Below, one piece after another: positions 40,278-48,485 of a DNA stretch of 64,000 bases; the first letter of the stretch is position 1, and each line of letters starts with the position of its first letter. The notes under the pieces are model-generated. The model did not search any database, had not been told where the DNA came from, and saw nothing but the letters and a program-made list of their open reading frames with translations. Made by a program: the position numbers and the translations under genes. This DNA comes from an uncultured Chlorobiota bacterium (GTDB lineage: Bacteria; Bacteroidota; Ignavibacteria; UBA10030; UBA6906): NCBI GenBank assembly GCA_900696645.1, contig CAADGV010000045.1, forward strand, positions 30,815 through 94,814, read 5' to 3'.

Positions 40278-42764
40278 ATGCCGACGCTTCCCATTGAAAA
40301 CGTCTTGCCTGAGTTGCGCCGTGCGCTTGCAAGCAACACGAACGCGGTTCTCTCGGCAGATCCCGGTGCAGGAAAGACGACCCGCGTACCTGTTGCGCTT
40401 CTTGATGAATCGTGGCTTTCCGGAAAGAAGATCATCATGCTGGAGCCGCGCAGACTTGCCGCCCAACGTGCTGCGGCATACATGGCTCAACAGCGCGGCG
40501 AAAAAGTTGGCGAGACAATCGGCTACCGGATTCGCGGAGAAAGCAGAGTCAGTTCCCGAACACGAATCGAAGTCGTGACCGAAGGCATACTTACCCGCAT
40601 GCTGCAATCCGATCAATCTCTTCCTGATGTCGGCCTTGTTATCTTTGACGAATTTCATGAGAGAAGTATTCACGCCGATCTCGGCCTCGCCTTTGCGCTT
40701 GATGCACAGCAACATCTACGCAATGACCTGCGCATTCTCGTCATGTCGGCAACGTTGGACGGGCTTGCTGTCGCGGAATTGTTGGGGAAAGCCCCGGTCA
40801 TCAAGAGTGAGGGGAGAGCTTTTCCTGTCGAAACATTCTACGCACAGCACGAAGAAACCGACCGCCTCGAACAGCGTGTAGCTGCGGCAATTCTGCGTGC
40901 ACTACGTGAGCAGGAGGGAGATATTCTGGTTTTTCTTCCCGGCCGACGTGAAATCCGCCGAGTTGATGCGCTGCTTCTCAAAGGCAACCTTCCCGAAAAC
41001 GTCTCCGTTCACTTGCTCTACGGCGAGGCTTCGCCTGACAAGCAACAGGCGGCTCTTGCTCCGGCAATACTTGGTAACCGCAAGGTGATTCTTTCAACAA
41101 GCATAGCTGAAACGAGTCTCACGATAGACGGTGTTCGTGTTGTGATAGATTCGGGTCTTTCACGCAACTCACATTTTGATGCGCGTCGCGGCATGTCCGG
41201 GCTTGTTACGACTCCCGTCTCCCGGGCCTCCGCCGATCAACGCAGGGGGCGTGCGGGAAGGCAGCAACCCGGCGCTTGCTACAGACTATGGACTGAGCGG
41301 CAGCATACGCAACTTCCGCAATTCGCCCGGCCTGAAATCAGTGTTGCCGATCTTGCGCCGCTGGCGCTGGAGCTTGCGTATTGGGGCGATCCGAAGGGCG
41401 AGAGCCTTCGTTTCTTGAGTCCGCCTCCTTCAGCGAATCTCTCGCAAGCCCGCGAATTGCTGCAACGTCTCGGCGCGCTTGACGGAAACGGAACGCTAAC
41501 TCCCCACGGCAGGGCAATGGAGGAGCTTGCCGTTCACCCGCGGCTTGCACACATGCTTGTTCGGGGAAAAGAACTCGGCATAGGCGCGCTTGCGTGCGAT
41601 GTTGCGGCGCTTCTTGAGGAAGCCGACCTGCTTCGCGGCGAATCGGATTCCGACATTGACCTCTACTCGCGGTGGTACGTTCTGCAACACGGAGGCGGGC
41701 GTGACAGGTTTGCGCTCGAGCGGGCACGCACGCAGGCAAAACGCCTGCGCGGGCTGATCGGGGTTGCAACGGAAAAATCTGACGTTGAAAAACTCGGCCT
41801 TTTGCTGGCGCTCGCTTATCCCGAACGGGTTGGAAAGCAGCGCGAAGCCGGCGGTTTGTACTACCGGCTTGCAGGCGGAACGGGCACAGTCTTGCCGAAA
41901 GGGAGCCTCCTTGCCCGCGAGCCGTATCTTGCAATCGGTGATGTTGACGGAGTCGGGAACGACGTCCGCGTTTTTCTCGCTGCACCGCTCAGCGAGGCCG
42001 ACATCCGCACAGCGTTCACGGATCAACTGCAGAGTACCGAAGAGGTTTTGTGGGATGAAAAAACTGAGGCCGTTATTGCCCGCCGCGTAACGCGATTCGG
42101 CGGAATAGAACTTACAACGGCCACCGTTGCGCCTGAGCCGGAGAAGCTCGTCGCTACCCTCATCGATGGAATCCGGCAGATGGGTATCAGCGTTCTGCCC
42201 TGGACGCGCGACGCCGAATCAATCAGACAAAGAAGCGAATGGCTCCGTTCAGCGGGAGTTACCCTCGATGACTGGCCCGATCTTTCCGACCAGCATCTAA
42301 TAGACACGCTCGAACAGTGGCTTGCGCCATACCTCGAAGGTCTGACGGGCAAGGCGCATCTGAAGAGACTCGACATGGGCAGAATAATCCGTGCGCAATT
42401 CGCCCACACACAACTCAGGGAATTGGAACGCCTCGCGCCGACACATCTTACCGTGCCGACGGGTTCACGCATTCCGCTTGAATACAGTTCAAGTTCTCAA
42501 CCTGTGCTTGCTGTTCGTCTTCAGGAAATGTTCGGAGAAACCGATACGCCGGCAGTTTGCGGCGGAAAGGTGAAGGTTGTGCTGCATTTGCTTTCGCCTG
42601 CACACAGGCCGCTTGCCGTTACGCAGGATCTTCCGAGTTTCTGGAAGAATGCGTACCTCGAGGTTCGTAAAGATATGCGCGGACGATACCCGAAACATTA
42701 CTGGCCGGAAAATCCGCTGGAGGCGGAGCCGACGAAGAGAAGCAAGAGAAGAAGCACGAAGTAG
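40278..42764 (+). CDS. hrpB: ATP-dependent helicase HrpB
   Basis: 828 residues of the DEAH/RHA family. Motif I 'SADPGAGKTTRVPVALL' at ~28-44, motif Ia 'MLEPRRLAAQRAA', motif II 'DEFHERS', motif III 'MSATLDG', motif V 'LSTSIAETSLTIDGVRVVIDSG', motif VI 'QRRGRAGRQQPGACYRLW'. The C-terminal HrpB domain is present ('FWKNAYLEVRKDMRGRYPKHYWPENP'), ending in a basic tail. HrpB is a putative RNA helicase without a settled role outside E. coli and Xanthomonas work. Confidence 0.95.
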   Translation: MPTLPIENVLPELRRALASNTNAVLSADPGAGKTTRVPVALLDESWLSGKKIIMLEPRRLAAQRAAAYMAQQRGEKVGETIGYRIRGESRVSSRTRIEVVTEGILTRMLQSDQSLPDVGLVIFDEFHERSIHADLGLAFALDAQQHLRNDLRILVMSATLDGLAVAELLGKAPVIKSEGRAFPVETFYAQHEETDRLEQRVAAAILRALREQEGDILVFLPGRREIRRVDALLLKGNLPENVSVHLLYGEASPDKQQAALAPAILGNRKVILSTSIAETSLTIDGVRVVIDSGLSRNSHFDARRGMSGLVTTPVSRASADQRRGRAGRQQPGACYRLWTERQHTQLPQFARPEISVADLAPLALELAYWGDPKGESLRFLSPPPSANLSQARELLQRLGALDGNGTLTPHGRAMEELAVHPRLAHMLVRGKELGIGALACDVAALLEEADLLRGESDSDIDLYSRWYVLQHGGGRDRFALERARTQAKRLRGLIGVATEKSDVEKLGLLLALAYPERVGKQREAGGLYYRLAGGTGTVLPKGSLLAREPYLAIGDVDGVGNDVRVFLAAPLSEADIRTAFTDQLQSTEEVLWDEKTEAVIARRVTRFGGIELTTATVAPEPEKLVATLIDGIRQMGISVLPWTRDAESIRQRSEWLRSAGVTLDDWPDLSDQHLIDTLEQWLAPYLEGLTGKAHLKRLDMGRIIRAQFAHTQLRELERLAPTHLTVPTGSRIPLEYSSSSQPVLAVRLQEMFGETDTPAVCGGKVKVVLHLLSPAHRPLAVTQDLPSFWKNAYLEVRKDMRGRYPKHYWPENPLEAEPTKRSKRRSTK

Positions 42765-42809
42765 GACTTCGCTTGAATGCAAGAACCGTAGAGCCGAAGC
42801 TCAGTCCGG

Positions 42810-42944
42810 CTATTCTTCTCCGTCAGACGAATACTGATGCAGCAATCGTTCTGCAATCAGATCGGAACGTTTCGCCGACCGGAAGAGCCGCAAGAGAGCG
42901 GCAACCAACAAAACATAGCACGCGATACCAAGTAGCGTTGCCAT
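42810..42944 (-). CDS. Possible small membrane protein, 44 residues
   Basis: ATG at 42944 gives 'MATLLGIACYVLLVAALLRLF', one good membrane helix, followed by a charged tail 'RSAKRSDLIAERLLHQYSSDGEE'. This single-helix-plus-charged-tail design is common among small inner-membrane proteins. No clear ribosome binding site was seen. It converges with hrpB (45 bases). Neither family nor function recognised. Confidence 0.4.
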   Translation of the reverse strand: MATLLGIACYVLLVAALLRLFRSAKRSDLIAERLLHQYSSDGEE

Positions 42945-43318
42945 AGGTTGTACCAAATGTGGAATACAAAAGTTGAAGAACTGTGCGGCAGAATTCTCGG
43001 GACGCGGATAGGGGATTGAGGTTCCCGCTTACATCTTCATGCAGACCGGAGGAAAGGTTGAGGCAGGAATCCGGTCAGCGCCTCTGCACATCCGCGTCAC
43101 TTGTCCCCCCAGCAGAATCTGAAGCCGTAAAAATCTACGACAAGAAGCAGGAAATGTCAATACGCTGAATAGCGTAGATTGCAGTTGATTTTGGTCGCGT
43201 GGTTTTGTACTGTTTCTGCACGAGAACTCAGATATTTCCTTCTCCGTTGTTCACATGAGTTCTTGGTAGTCAATCTTTTTGCGATTCATTATCCTCACCA
43301 TGAACACGGGGGTGTAAG
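42945..43318. other. Intergenic region (374 bp), no gene recognised
   Basis: Short open frames only, without codon or motif support. No convincing hairpin terminator, promoter or tRNA was found. It precedes the Ada-like/DUF5763 gene. Confidence 0.4.
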
Positions 43319-43729
43319 ATGTTCGTGAGTGCATTTCGTTGCTTTCTGCTTCTTGTTTTTTCCTTATCAATTGTTTTTGCAGGCGAAGTTGTCGGCAACA
43401 GGAACTCGAAGAAGTATCACAAACCAGCCTGCGGATGGGGGCAAAAGATCAGTCCGAGCAACTTGGTCATGTTTCAGAATGTTGATGAGGCACTTGCCGC
43501 CGGATATGTTCCCTGCAAAGTGTGCAGACCTTCGGGCGGGAGGGCCGCAAACTCAAATCAAATGAACGTCACTCCGCAGACAAAAAACAGCTCAAAGACA
43601 TATTCAACAGAACGCTGCTTGGCAAGAACGAAAAAAGGGACGCAGTGCAGCAGACGAGCAAGGGCTGGTTCAAGTTATTGTTGGCAACACACAATTGAAG
43701 CATCGAAAGAGGAATTCTATGTCCCTTAG
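43319..43729 (+). CDS. Secreted Ada-type metal-binding plus DUF5763 protein
   Basis: 136 residues in three parts. Signal peptide 'FRCFLLLVFSLSIVFA'. Residues ~20-62, 'EVVGNRNSKKYHKPACGWGQKI...GYVPCKVCRPS', match the four-cysteine zinc module of Ada ('YVGNxxSxxFHxPxC...GYRPCKxCxP'); here the Cys/His set is H, C, C, C. Residues ~97-125, 'RCLARTKKGTQCSRRARAGSSYCWQH', match the small Cys/His DUF5763 module. The combination on an exported protein suggests a metal- or DNA-binding envelope protein, perhaps for uptake or a nuclease-less cousin of secreted thermonuclease-linked modules; function is unknown. Its end overlaps the start of the next frame. Confidence 0.75.
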   Translation: MFVSAFRCFLLLVFSLSIVFAGEVVGNRNSKKYHKPACGWGQKISPSNLVMFQNVDEALAAGYVPCKVCRPSGGRAANSNQMNVTPQTKNSSKTYSTERCLARTKKGTQCSRRARAGSSYCWQHTIEASKEEFYVP

Positions 43730-43911
43730 AAATTCTTTCGGCCTATTGACTTTGTTTATGCTTGAGTCTCAAGTGGATGCGATACCAATCGAAAGACGAA
43801 ATAGTCAATTTGCAGATAGATTCGCTGAAGACAGAGTTGGACTCTCTCAAAGCTGCGATAGAAGCTGTAAGGTGGAACCAGTCATGGCGAGAATTTTCTG
43901 AGAAGTCTTGA
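43719..43911 (+). pseudogene. Probable frameshifted small coiled-coil gene
   Basis: An ATG at 43719 has a very good ribosome binding site (AAAGAGGAA) and begins 'MSLRNSFGLLTLFML', a membrane-like start. That frame then becomes unconvincing, while the frame one base over reads 'SLKWMRYQSKDEIVNLQIDSLKTELDSLKAAIEAVRWNQSW' and stops at 43909-43911, a clear heptad coiled coil. The switch would lie near 43763-43775. A single-base indel in a ~63-residue anchored coiled-coil gene explains both halves. Programmed frameshift or sequence error are alternatives. Confidence 0.4.
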
Positions 43912-43988
43912 TGAGGTGGCGTATCTAACTCCTGGCTCGTGGTGCCGCTTCGTGGAGACATCCTGCGAAGACACGGATCCAAGGGTGT

Positions 43989-44019
43989 TTGACTTTTCCG
44001 CCATCAATCCGTATTTTCA
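43989..44019 (+). promoter_or_regulatory. Bacteroidota-type promoter upstream of tRNA-Val
   Basis: TTG at 43989-43991, 20 bases, TATTTTCA at 44012-44019; tRNA-Val begins at 44032. The same promoter may drive the PyrR leader and pyr genes that follow the tRNA. Confidence 0.5.
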
Positions 44020-44031
44020 GTCAGCACTCTT

Positions 44032-44106
44032 GGACGCTTAGCTCAGTTGGTTCAGAGCGTACGCCTCACACGCGTAAGGTCGCAGGTTCAAATCCCGCAG
44101 CGTCCA
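44032..44106 (+). tRNA. tRNA-Val (anticodon CAC)
   Basis: Complete cloverleaf: acceptor GGACGCT/AGCGTCC, D-stem GCTC/GAGC, anticodon stem TACGC/GCGTA with loop CTCACAC (anticodon CAC at 44067-44069), T-loop TTCAAAT, discriminator A at 44106. CCA is not encoded. The T-stem GCAGG/CCCGC has one A-C mismatch (44084 with 44096). Confidence 0.95.
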
Positions 44107-44120
44107 CAACCTAAGCAACG

Positions 44121-44228
44121 AAACACCCTTTAAATCCTGCACAGAGAGGCAGGCAAGGGAAAAGATGATTACAGATTACCGATTTTTGATGACAGACCTC
44201 GGTCCCGCAAGGGATGCGAGGTTTTTTT
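44121..44228 (+). promoter_or_regulatory. PyrR-binding attenuator leader of the pyr genes
   Basis: Right after tRNA-Val. The binding hairpin has a lower stem CCCTT (44126-44130) with AAGGG (44155-44159), an internal bulge, and an upper stem CCTGC (44136-44140) with GCAGG (44149-44153) closing a loop with ACAGAGAGG, close to the known PyrR site (CAGAGAGGC followed by AAGG). Downstream is an intrinsic terminator at 44197-44228. In Firmicutes, PyrR with UMP binds such a site and favours termination. Here pyrR itself is the first gene behind the leader. Confidence 0.75.
44197..44228 (+). terminator. Attenuator terminator before pyrR
   Basis: Stem CCTCG (44197-44201) with CGAGG (44217-44221), inner TCCC/GGGA, tetraloop GCAA, then seven T (44222-44228). 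140 bases before the pyrR ATG. Confidence 0.85.
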
Positions 44229-44246
44229 ATTTCCAATAAGAAGGAA

Positions 44247-44341
44247 AACCGCGAAGGCGCTAAAACGCAAAGCGCCAATTTACGCCCGGCGTTTCTTCGT
44301 GCCTGCACGCCGAAGTGCCGGGAGTTTCGGCACGCAGGCGT
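44247..44341. repeat. Palindromic dispersed repeat upstream of pyrR
   Basis: Left part AACCGCGAAGGCGCTAAAACG style units, right part TTCTTCGTGCC inverted. Inside it is a strong extra hairpin: GCCTGCACGCCGAA (44301-44314) with TTCGGCACGCAGGC (44326-44339), 12 of 14 positions paired. It ends ~28 bases before the pyrR ATG. Confidence 0.5.
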
Positions 44342-44368
44342 GATTTTCTTTAGAAAAAGGAACCCGCA

Positions 44369-44920
44369 ATGAGAAAACTCAAAGCCAGAATCATCGACGC
44401 CTCCGGAATGGAACGAACTGTCACGCGTCTTTCCCATGAAATTCTTGAGCGGAACAAAGGTGCCGGCAACATCGTCATCGTCGGCATCCGCACACGGGGC
44501 GAGCCGCTGGCGAAGCGCATAGCCAACCGAATCGAGGCCTCCGAAAAGGTAAAGCTCAACATCGGCTTTCTTGACATTACTCTCTACCGGGACGATCTGT
44601 TGGGCAAGTTAGAACAGCCCGAAATGAAGGGAACTGACATCCTCTTCGACATCAACGGAAAAGATGTTGTGCTGGTAGATGATGTGCTGTACACCGGCAG
44701 GACAATCCGCGCTGCGCTCGACGGGTTGACGGATATCGGCAGGCCGCGAAGCATTCAGCTTGCCGTGCTCATTGATAGAGGCCATCGCCAACTGCCGATC
44801 AAAGCGGATTTTGTAGGGAAGAATGTACCGACTTCAGCCGATGAATCGATTCGTGTTCATCTAAAAGAAGTAGACGGGGAAGATGAGGTGCTTCTTATGC
44901 ATCCTGATATTCCTGAGTAA
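44369..44920 (+). CDS. pyrR: PyrR bifunctional pyr regulator / uracil phosphoribosyltransferase
   Basis: 183 residues, the usual PyrR length. PRPP motif '[22 protein letters not shown]' at ~100-120, substrate loop '[17 protein letters not shown]', '[10 protein letters not shown]' and '[23 protein letters not shown]', all typical of PyrR rather than Upp. It binds pyr mRNA leaders when UMP is high, and also makes UMP from uracil. A matching leader lies immediately upstream, so it is probably autoregulated. ATG at 44369 after AAAAAGGAACCC. Confidence 0.95.
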   Translation: MRKLKARIIDASGMERTVTRLSHEILERNKGAGNIVIVGIRTRGEPLAKRIANRIEASEKVKLNIGFLDITLYRDDLLGKLEQPEMKGTDILFDINGKDVVLVDDVLYTGRTIRAALDGLTDIGRPRSIQLAVLIDRGHRQLPIKADFVGKNVPTSADESIRVHLKEVDGEDEVLLMHPDIPE

Positions 44921-44926
44921 AACATT

Positions 44927-44998
44927 CACCGCGGAGACGCAGAGCATCGCAGAGTAGAAATCAGAAATCCGCTGCGCGTTCTGTGCCTCCGTGGCAAA
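44927..44998. repeat. Palindromic dispersed repeat between pyrR and pyrB
   Basis: Left arm CACCGCGGAGACGCAGAG then CATCGCAGAG; right arm inverted CTGTGCCTCCGTGGC. Starts 7 bases after the pyrR stop and ends 18 bases before the pyrB ATG. Same family as 22173-22246 and 44247-44341. Confidence 0.6.
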
Positions 44999-45015
44999 CC
45001 AAATCCAAACAGACT

Positions 45016-45936
45016 ATGCCACTAAAAAGTAAACATCTGCTCGGACTCGACGGAATGCCGAAGGAGGATATTCAGCTCATCCTCGATACTGCTGTATCGT
45101 TCCGCGAGGTTCTCGAGCGTCCGATCAAAAAAGTGCCGCCGTTGCAAGGGAAGACGATAGCAAATTTATTTTTCGAGAGCTCGACGCGTACGCGGCTCTC
45201 GTTCGAGCTTGCCGAGCGGAGACTCTCGGCCGATGTGCTGGGATTTCAGGCCGCCGGCTCGAGTGTATCGAAAGGCGAAACGCTGAAAGATACCGCCCGC
45301 AACATCGAAGCAATGAAAATCGACATGGTGGTGATGCGGCACGCTGCGTCCGGGGCGCCGCATTATCTCTCAACAGTCATCGAATCGGCTGTGATTAACG
45401 CAGGAGACGGCGGGCACGAACACCCGACGCAGGCGCTGCTCGACATGTACACGCTGCGCGAGAAATTCAACAAACTACAGGATCTACATATTTGCATCGT
45501 CGGCGATATATCCCACAGCCGCGTTGCCCGCTCGAATATCTACGGGCTGAAAACGATGGGGGCGAAGGTGTCCGTCTGCGGCCCGGCAACTCTCATTCCC
45601 CGCGACGTCGAACGCCTCGGCGTGGATGTGTACCATCATATCGACGACGTACTGCCGAAAGTCGATGCGCTAAACATTCTCCGCATTCAGCTTGAGCGGG
45701 ATGCGGGAAGATTGTTTCCCTCCATTCGTGAATATCATAATTACTATGGAATTACGCGCCAGCGATTAGACAAGGCCGGAGGAGAGGTCGTTATTATGCA
45801 CCCCGGCCCGATCAATCGTGACGTCGAAATCTCCGCCGATGTTGCCGATGGCGAGAATTCCGTGATTCTTCAGCAGGTACTCAACGGCGTTGCGGTGAGG
45901 ATGGCCGTACTGTACTTGCTCGGCACAAGAAACTGA
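45016..45936 (+). CDS. pyrB: Aspartate carbamoyltransferase catalytic chain
   Basis: 306 residues from the ATG at 45016 (a GTG at 44983 would start inside the repeat). Carbamoyl-phosphate motif 'FFESSTRTRLSFELAERRL', 'GSSVSKGETLKDTARNIEAM', 'AGDGGHEHPTQALLDMYT', the aspartate-binding 'RIQLERD' and 'VVIMHPGPINRDVEI'. First committed step of pyrimidine synthesis. Lies between pyrR and pyrC; no pyrI regulatory chain is seen, as in other pyrR-controlled systems. Confidence 0.96.
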   Translation: MPLKSKHLLGLDGMPKEDIQLILDTAVSFREVLERPIKKVPPLQGKTIANLFFESSTRTRLSFELAERRLSADVLGFQAAGSSVSKGETLKDTARNIEAMKIDMVVMRHAASGAPHYLSTVIESAVINAGDGGHEHPTQALLDMYTLREKFNKLQDLHICIVGDISHSRVARSNIYGLKTMGAKVSVCGPATLIPRDVERLGVDVYHHIDDVLPKVDALNILRIQLERDAGRLFPSIREYHNYYGITRQRLDKAGGEVVIMHPGPINRDVEISADVADGENSVILQQVLNGVAVRMAVLYLLGTRN

Positions 45937-45966
45937 ACAGCAATCTGACATTAAAGAGAATGTGAC

Positions 45967-47247
45967 ATGAACATACTACTCAAGAACGGCCGCCTGATTG
46001 ACCCAGTTTCAGGGCGTGATGAAACGGTTGATATACATATTGTGAACGGGAGAATCGACAAACTGGGTCACAACATAACGGCATCCGGTTCAACGCAATC
46101 AATCGATCTCAAAGGGAAGATTGTAGCTCCGGGATTTTTTGACATGCACGTTCATTTGAGAGAACCGGGATTTGAACACAAGGAAACCATTCTCACCGGA
46201 TGTACGTCTGCGGCGGCGGGCGGTTTTACGGCGGTAGCGTGCATGCCGAACACGAAACCTGCCATTGATGACGAATCAGTGATCAAGTTTATTCACGAGC
46301 GGGCAAAAATTGCGCTGAACGGATTGGTTGATGTGTATCCGATTGGCGCCGTAACTCTCGGAAGAAAGGGGGAACATCTTGCCCCGCTTGCGGAGCTTGC
46401 TTCAGCCGGGGCTGTTGCATTTACCGACGACGGCGACCCCGTACATGATGCCGAAATCATGCGTCGGGCTCTCGAGTATTCAAGCATGTTCAAGAAGGCC
46501 GTCATTCAGCACGCGCAGGATCTGCCGCTGACGAAAGGCGGCGTCATGAATGAAGGCTTCAACTCGACTACGCTCGGTCTGCCTGGTATGCCCTCCGTTG
46601 CGGAGGATTTGATGGTGGCGAGGGATATTCAGCTTGCGAAGTACACGAATGCCCAATATCACGTTGCTCATTTGAGTACGGCGGGCTGCGTCGAATTGGT
46701 GAGGGATGCCAAGAAAAACGGCCTGCACGTGACATGTGAGGTAACCCCGCATCATTTCACATTAACGGATGATGCTGTCCGGACGTACGACACGAACACG
46801 AAAATGAACCCGCCCCTTCGTTCGCGAGATGATGTCGAGGCGATGAAAGAGGGTTTGCGGGATGGTACCATCGACGCAATTGCAACGGATCATGCGCCGC
46901 ATTCGTTTGACGAGAAGCAGGTGGAATTCCAGCAGGCGCCGTTCGGCATCGTCGGGCTTGAGACAGCAATCGGCCTGGCAATTACAGAACTGTTCGAGAA
47001 GAACATCCTCTCGCTTTTCCAACTGATCGAAAAATTCTCGACAAACCCGCGGCGCATTCTCCATCTCCACGAAATCAAAATTCAAGAAGGAGAATCCGCC
47101 AACTTTACTTTATTTGACCCGTCGGTTGAGTGGAAGGTTGACGTACAGAAATTCAAATCAAAATCGAAGAATTCTCCTTTCGGTGGATATGTTTTGCGCG
47201 GAAAGGCAGTGGGCATCATCAACAACGGTCAGGCATACTGGAACTGA
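45967..47247 (+). CDS. pyrC: Dihydroorotase
   Basis: 426 residues, type I dihydroorotase length. Metal ligands in 'FFDMHVHLREPGFEHKETI', carboxylated-lysine region near 'FTDDGDPVHDAEIMRRALEYS', 'VIQHAQD', 'YHVAHLSTAGCVELVRDAK', 'VTCEVTPHHFTLTDDAV' and 'IDAIATDHAPHSFDEK'. It closes carbamoyl-aspartate to dihydroorotate. Starts 30 bases after pyrB, same transcript presumably under the PyrR leader. No terminator of convincing strength follows; 205 bases separate it from the next gene. Confidence 0.95.
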   Translation: MNILLKNGRLIDPVSGRDETVDIHIVNGRIDKLGHNITASGSTQSIDLKGKIVAPGFFDMHVHLREPGFEHKETILTGCTSAAAGGFTAVACMPNTKPAIDDESVIKFIHERAKIALNGLVDVYPIGAVTLGRKGEHLAPLAELASAGAVAFTDDGDPVHDAEIMRRALEYSSMFKKAVIQHAQDLPLTKGGVMNEGFNSTTLGLPGMPSVAEDLMVARDIQLAKYTNAQYHVAHLSTAGCVELVRDAKKNGLHVTCEVTPHHFTLTDDAVRTYDTNTKMNPPLRSRDDVEAMKEGLRDGTIDAIATDHAPHSFDEKQVEFQQAPFGIVGLETAIGLAITELFEKNILSLFQLIEKFSTNPRRILHLHEIKIQEGESANFTLFDPSVEWKVDVQKFKSKSKNSPFGGYVLRGKAVGIINNGQAYWN

Positions 47248-47385
47248 GAGTTCGCTATTCTCTCAAAAAAGTCCGGCTGTGTGACACACATTCTGCGTCC
47301 TCCATTTTAGACGACTGCATACCTGAAGCTACACTTCGGCGTCAAAATCCTTCCATCATCCCCCAAAACCGCATTGTTTTCGAGG

Positions 47386-47400
47386 TGGCACACGCTTTGC
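47386..47400 (+). promoter_or_regulatory. Sigma-54 (RpoN) promoter candidate
   Basis: TGGCACACGCTTTGC: GG at 47387-47388, 10 bases, GC at 47399-47400, with TGGCAC and TTGC perfect. Predicted start ~47412, about 40 bases before the lipoprotein ATG at 47453. An NtrY-like kinase lies 2.3 kb downstream in the same direction. Confidence 0.7.
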
Positions 47401-47452
47401 CTTAAAGCAGTTAGCTGTTTGTAAGAGTCCGGTCAATAACAAGGAGCAAACT

Positions 47453-48259
47453 GTGAAAAGTCTGAAGGCGATGTGGGTTCTGTTCTTGATATTGTTCGCA
47501 AGCGGTTGTCAGCAGCTCGTCAACGATATTACCGACTACTCGCCTCCTGCGCCCCCAACCGGATTGTGGACGGAAACCGGCGACAACTTCATTGAATTGT
47601 TCTGGAATAAGAACAGGGAAAGCGACGTTGCCGGCTACAATGTATTCGTGAGCGGGTCGTACAACGGCCGTTATGATCTTATCGGTTCGGTTCGAACGCC
47701 GTACTTCAAAGATACCGGCGCACGAAATGGCGCAACATACTACTATGCAGTAACGGCGTACGATTACGATGGCAACGAAAGCGAGCTGAGCAGGGACGTC
47801 ATCTACGATGTTCCGCGTCCCGAAGGATACGGAGTTGTGCTGGACGATTACAGGCGGGTAACGGCAACGTCAGGTTATGATTTCTCGCGCTATGCAGTTG
47901 TGCCGTACAACGATTTGTATGCAGACATGTACTTTGAAAATTATCAAGGCACATACTATATGAACGTTCGCAGCGATACGGACATTCAGGATATGGGCCC
48001 GACGAATTCGATACTTGATATTCGGGAAGCCCCGAATTCAGGATGGTCGCCGACACGGGACGTACAGCTTATTCCCGGCCATACGTATGTTGTCTGGACG
48101 TGGGATGATCACTATGCAAAGTTCAGAGTGTCCAATATTTCGCCAAGCAGGGTAACCTTCGATTGGGCGTATCAGTTGCAGAAATCAAACCCGATGCTGA
48201 AGGCGGGAAAAAGTGCAGGAGGGGAAAGGGCGGCGGTACATTCTGATCATCAGCGTTGA
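47453..48259 (+). CDS. Lipoprotein with fibronectin type III domain and an unnamed C-terminal domain
   Basis: 268 residues. Lipobox 'LFASGC' (Cys19). Residues ~32-120 are a fibronectin type III domain: 'PPAPPTGLWTETGDNFIELFWNKNRESDVAGYNVFVS...GATYYYAVTAYDYDGNESELS'. Residues ~140-245 are a beta-rich domain ('GYDFSRYAVVPYNDLYADMYF', 'SDTDIQDMG', 'YVVWTWDDHYAKFRVSNISPSRVTFDW') that returns in the neighbouring gene. AAGGAG lies 8 bases before the ATG. A sigma-54-type promoter precedes it. Function unknown; surface or periplasmic. Confidence 0.75.
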   Translation: MKSLKAMWVLFLILFASGCQQLVNDITDYSPPAPPTGLWTETGDNFIELFWNKNRESDVAGYNVFVSGSYNGRYDLIGSVRTPYFKDTGARNGATYYYAVTAYDYDGNESELSRDVIYDVPRPEGYGVVLDDYRRVTATSGYDFSRYAVVPYNDLYADMYFENYQGTYYMNVRSDTDIQDMGPTNSILDIREAPNSGWSPTRDVQLIPGHTYVVWTWDDHYAKFRVSNISPSRVTFDWAYQLQKSNPMLKAGKSAGGERAAVHSDHQR

Positions 48260-48485
48260 TTGACATCTCAACGTTGCTCCGGTGCTGATGGTGTTGTTGT
48301 GGCTGAAGTGGTTGGTTAGGGTGAAGTGGTGGGTGAAGTAAACGAAGCAGAGGCGGGGCACGTTGAATACAGTGGAGAAGCAGGTGCCGCTCGTACGGAC
48401 TTGATGGTGGCCGGATGGGTGGTGCCGTTCTCCATTGTTTGTTTCTACGGATTTGTTCACGTCTCACATACATAGAAGAAATGCC

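Noticed and set aside
48260..48485. G/T-rich stretch with GTGAAGTGG repeats as a regulatory or coding element
   Set aside because: Repeats are short and imperfect, no frame has a start or signal, and no hairpin stands out.
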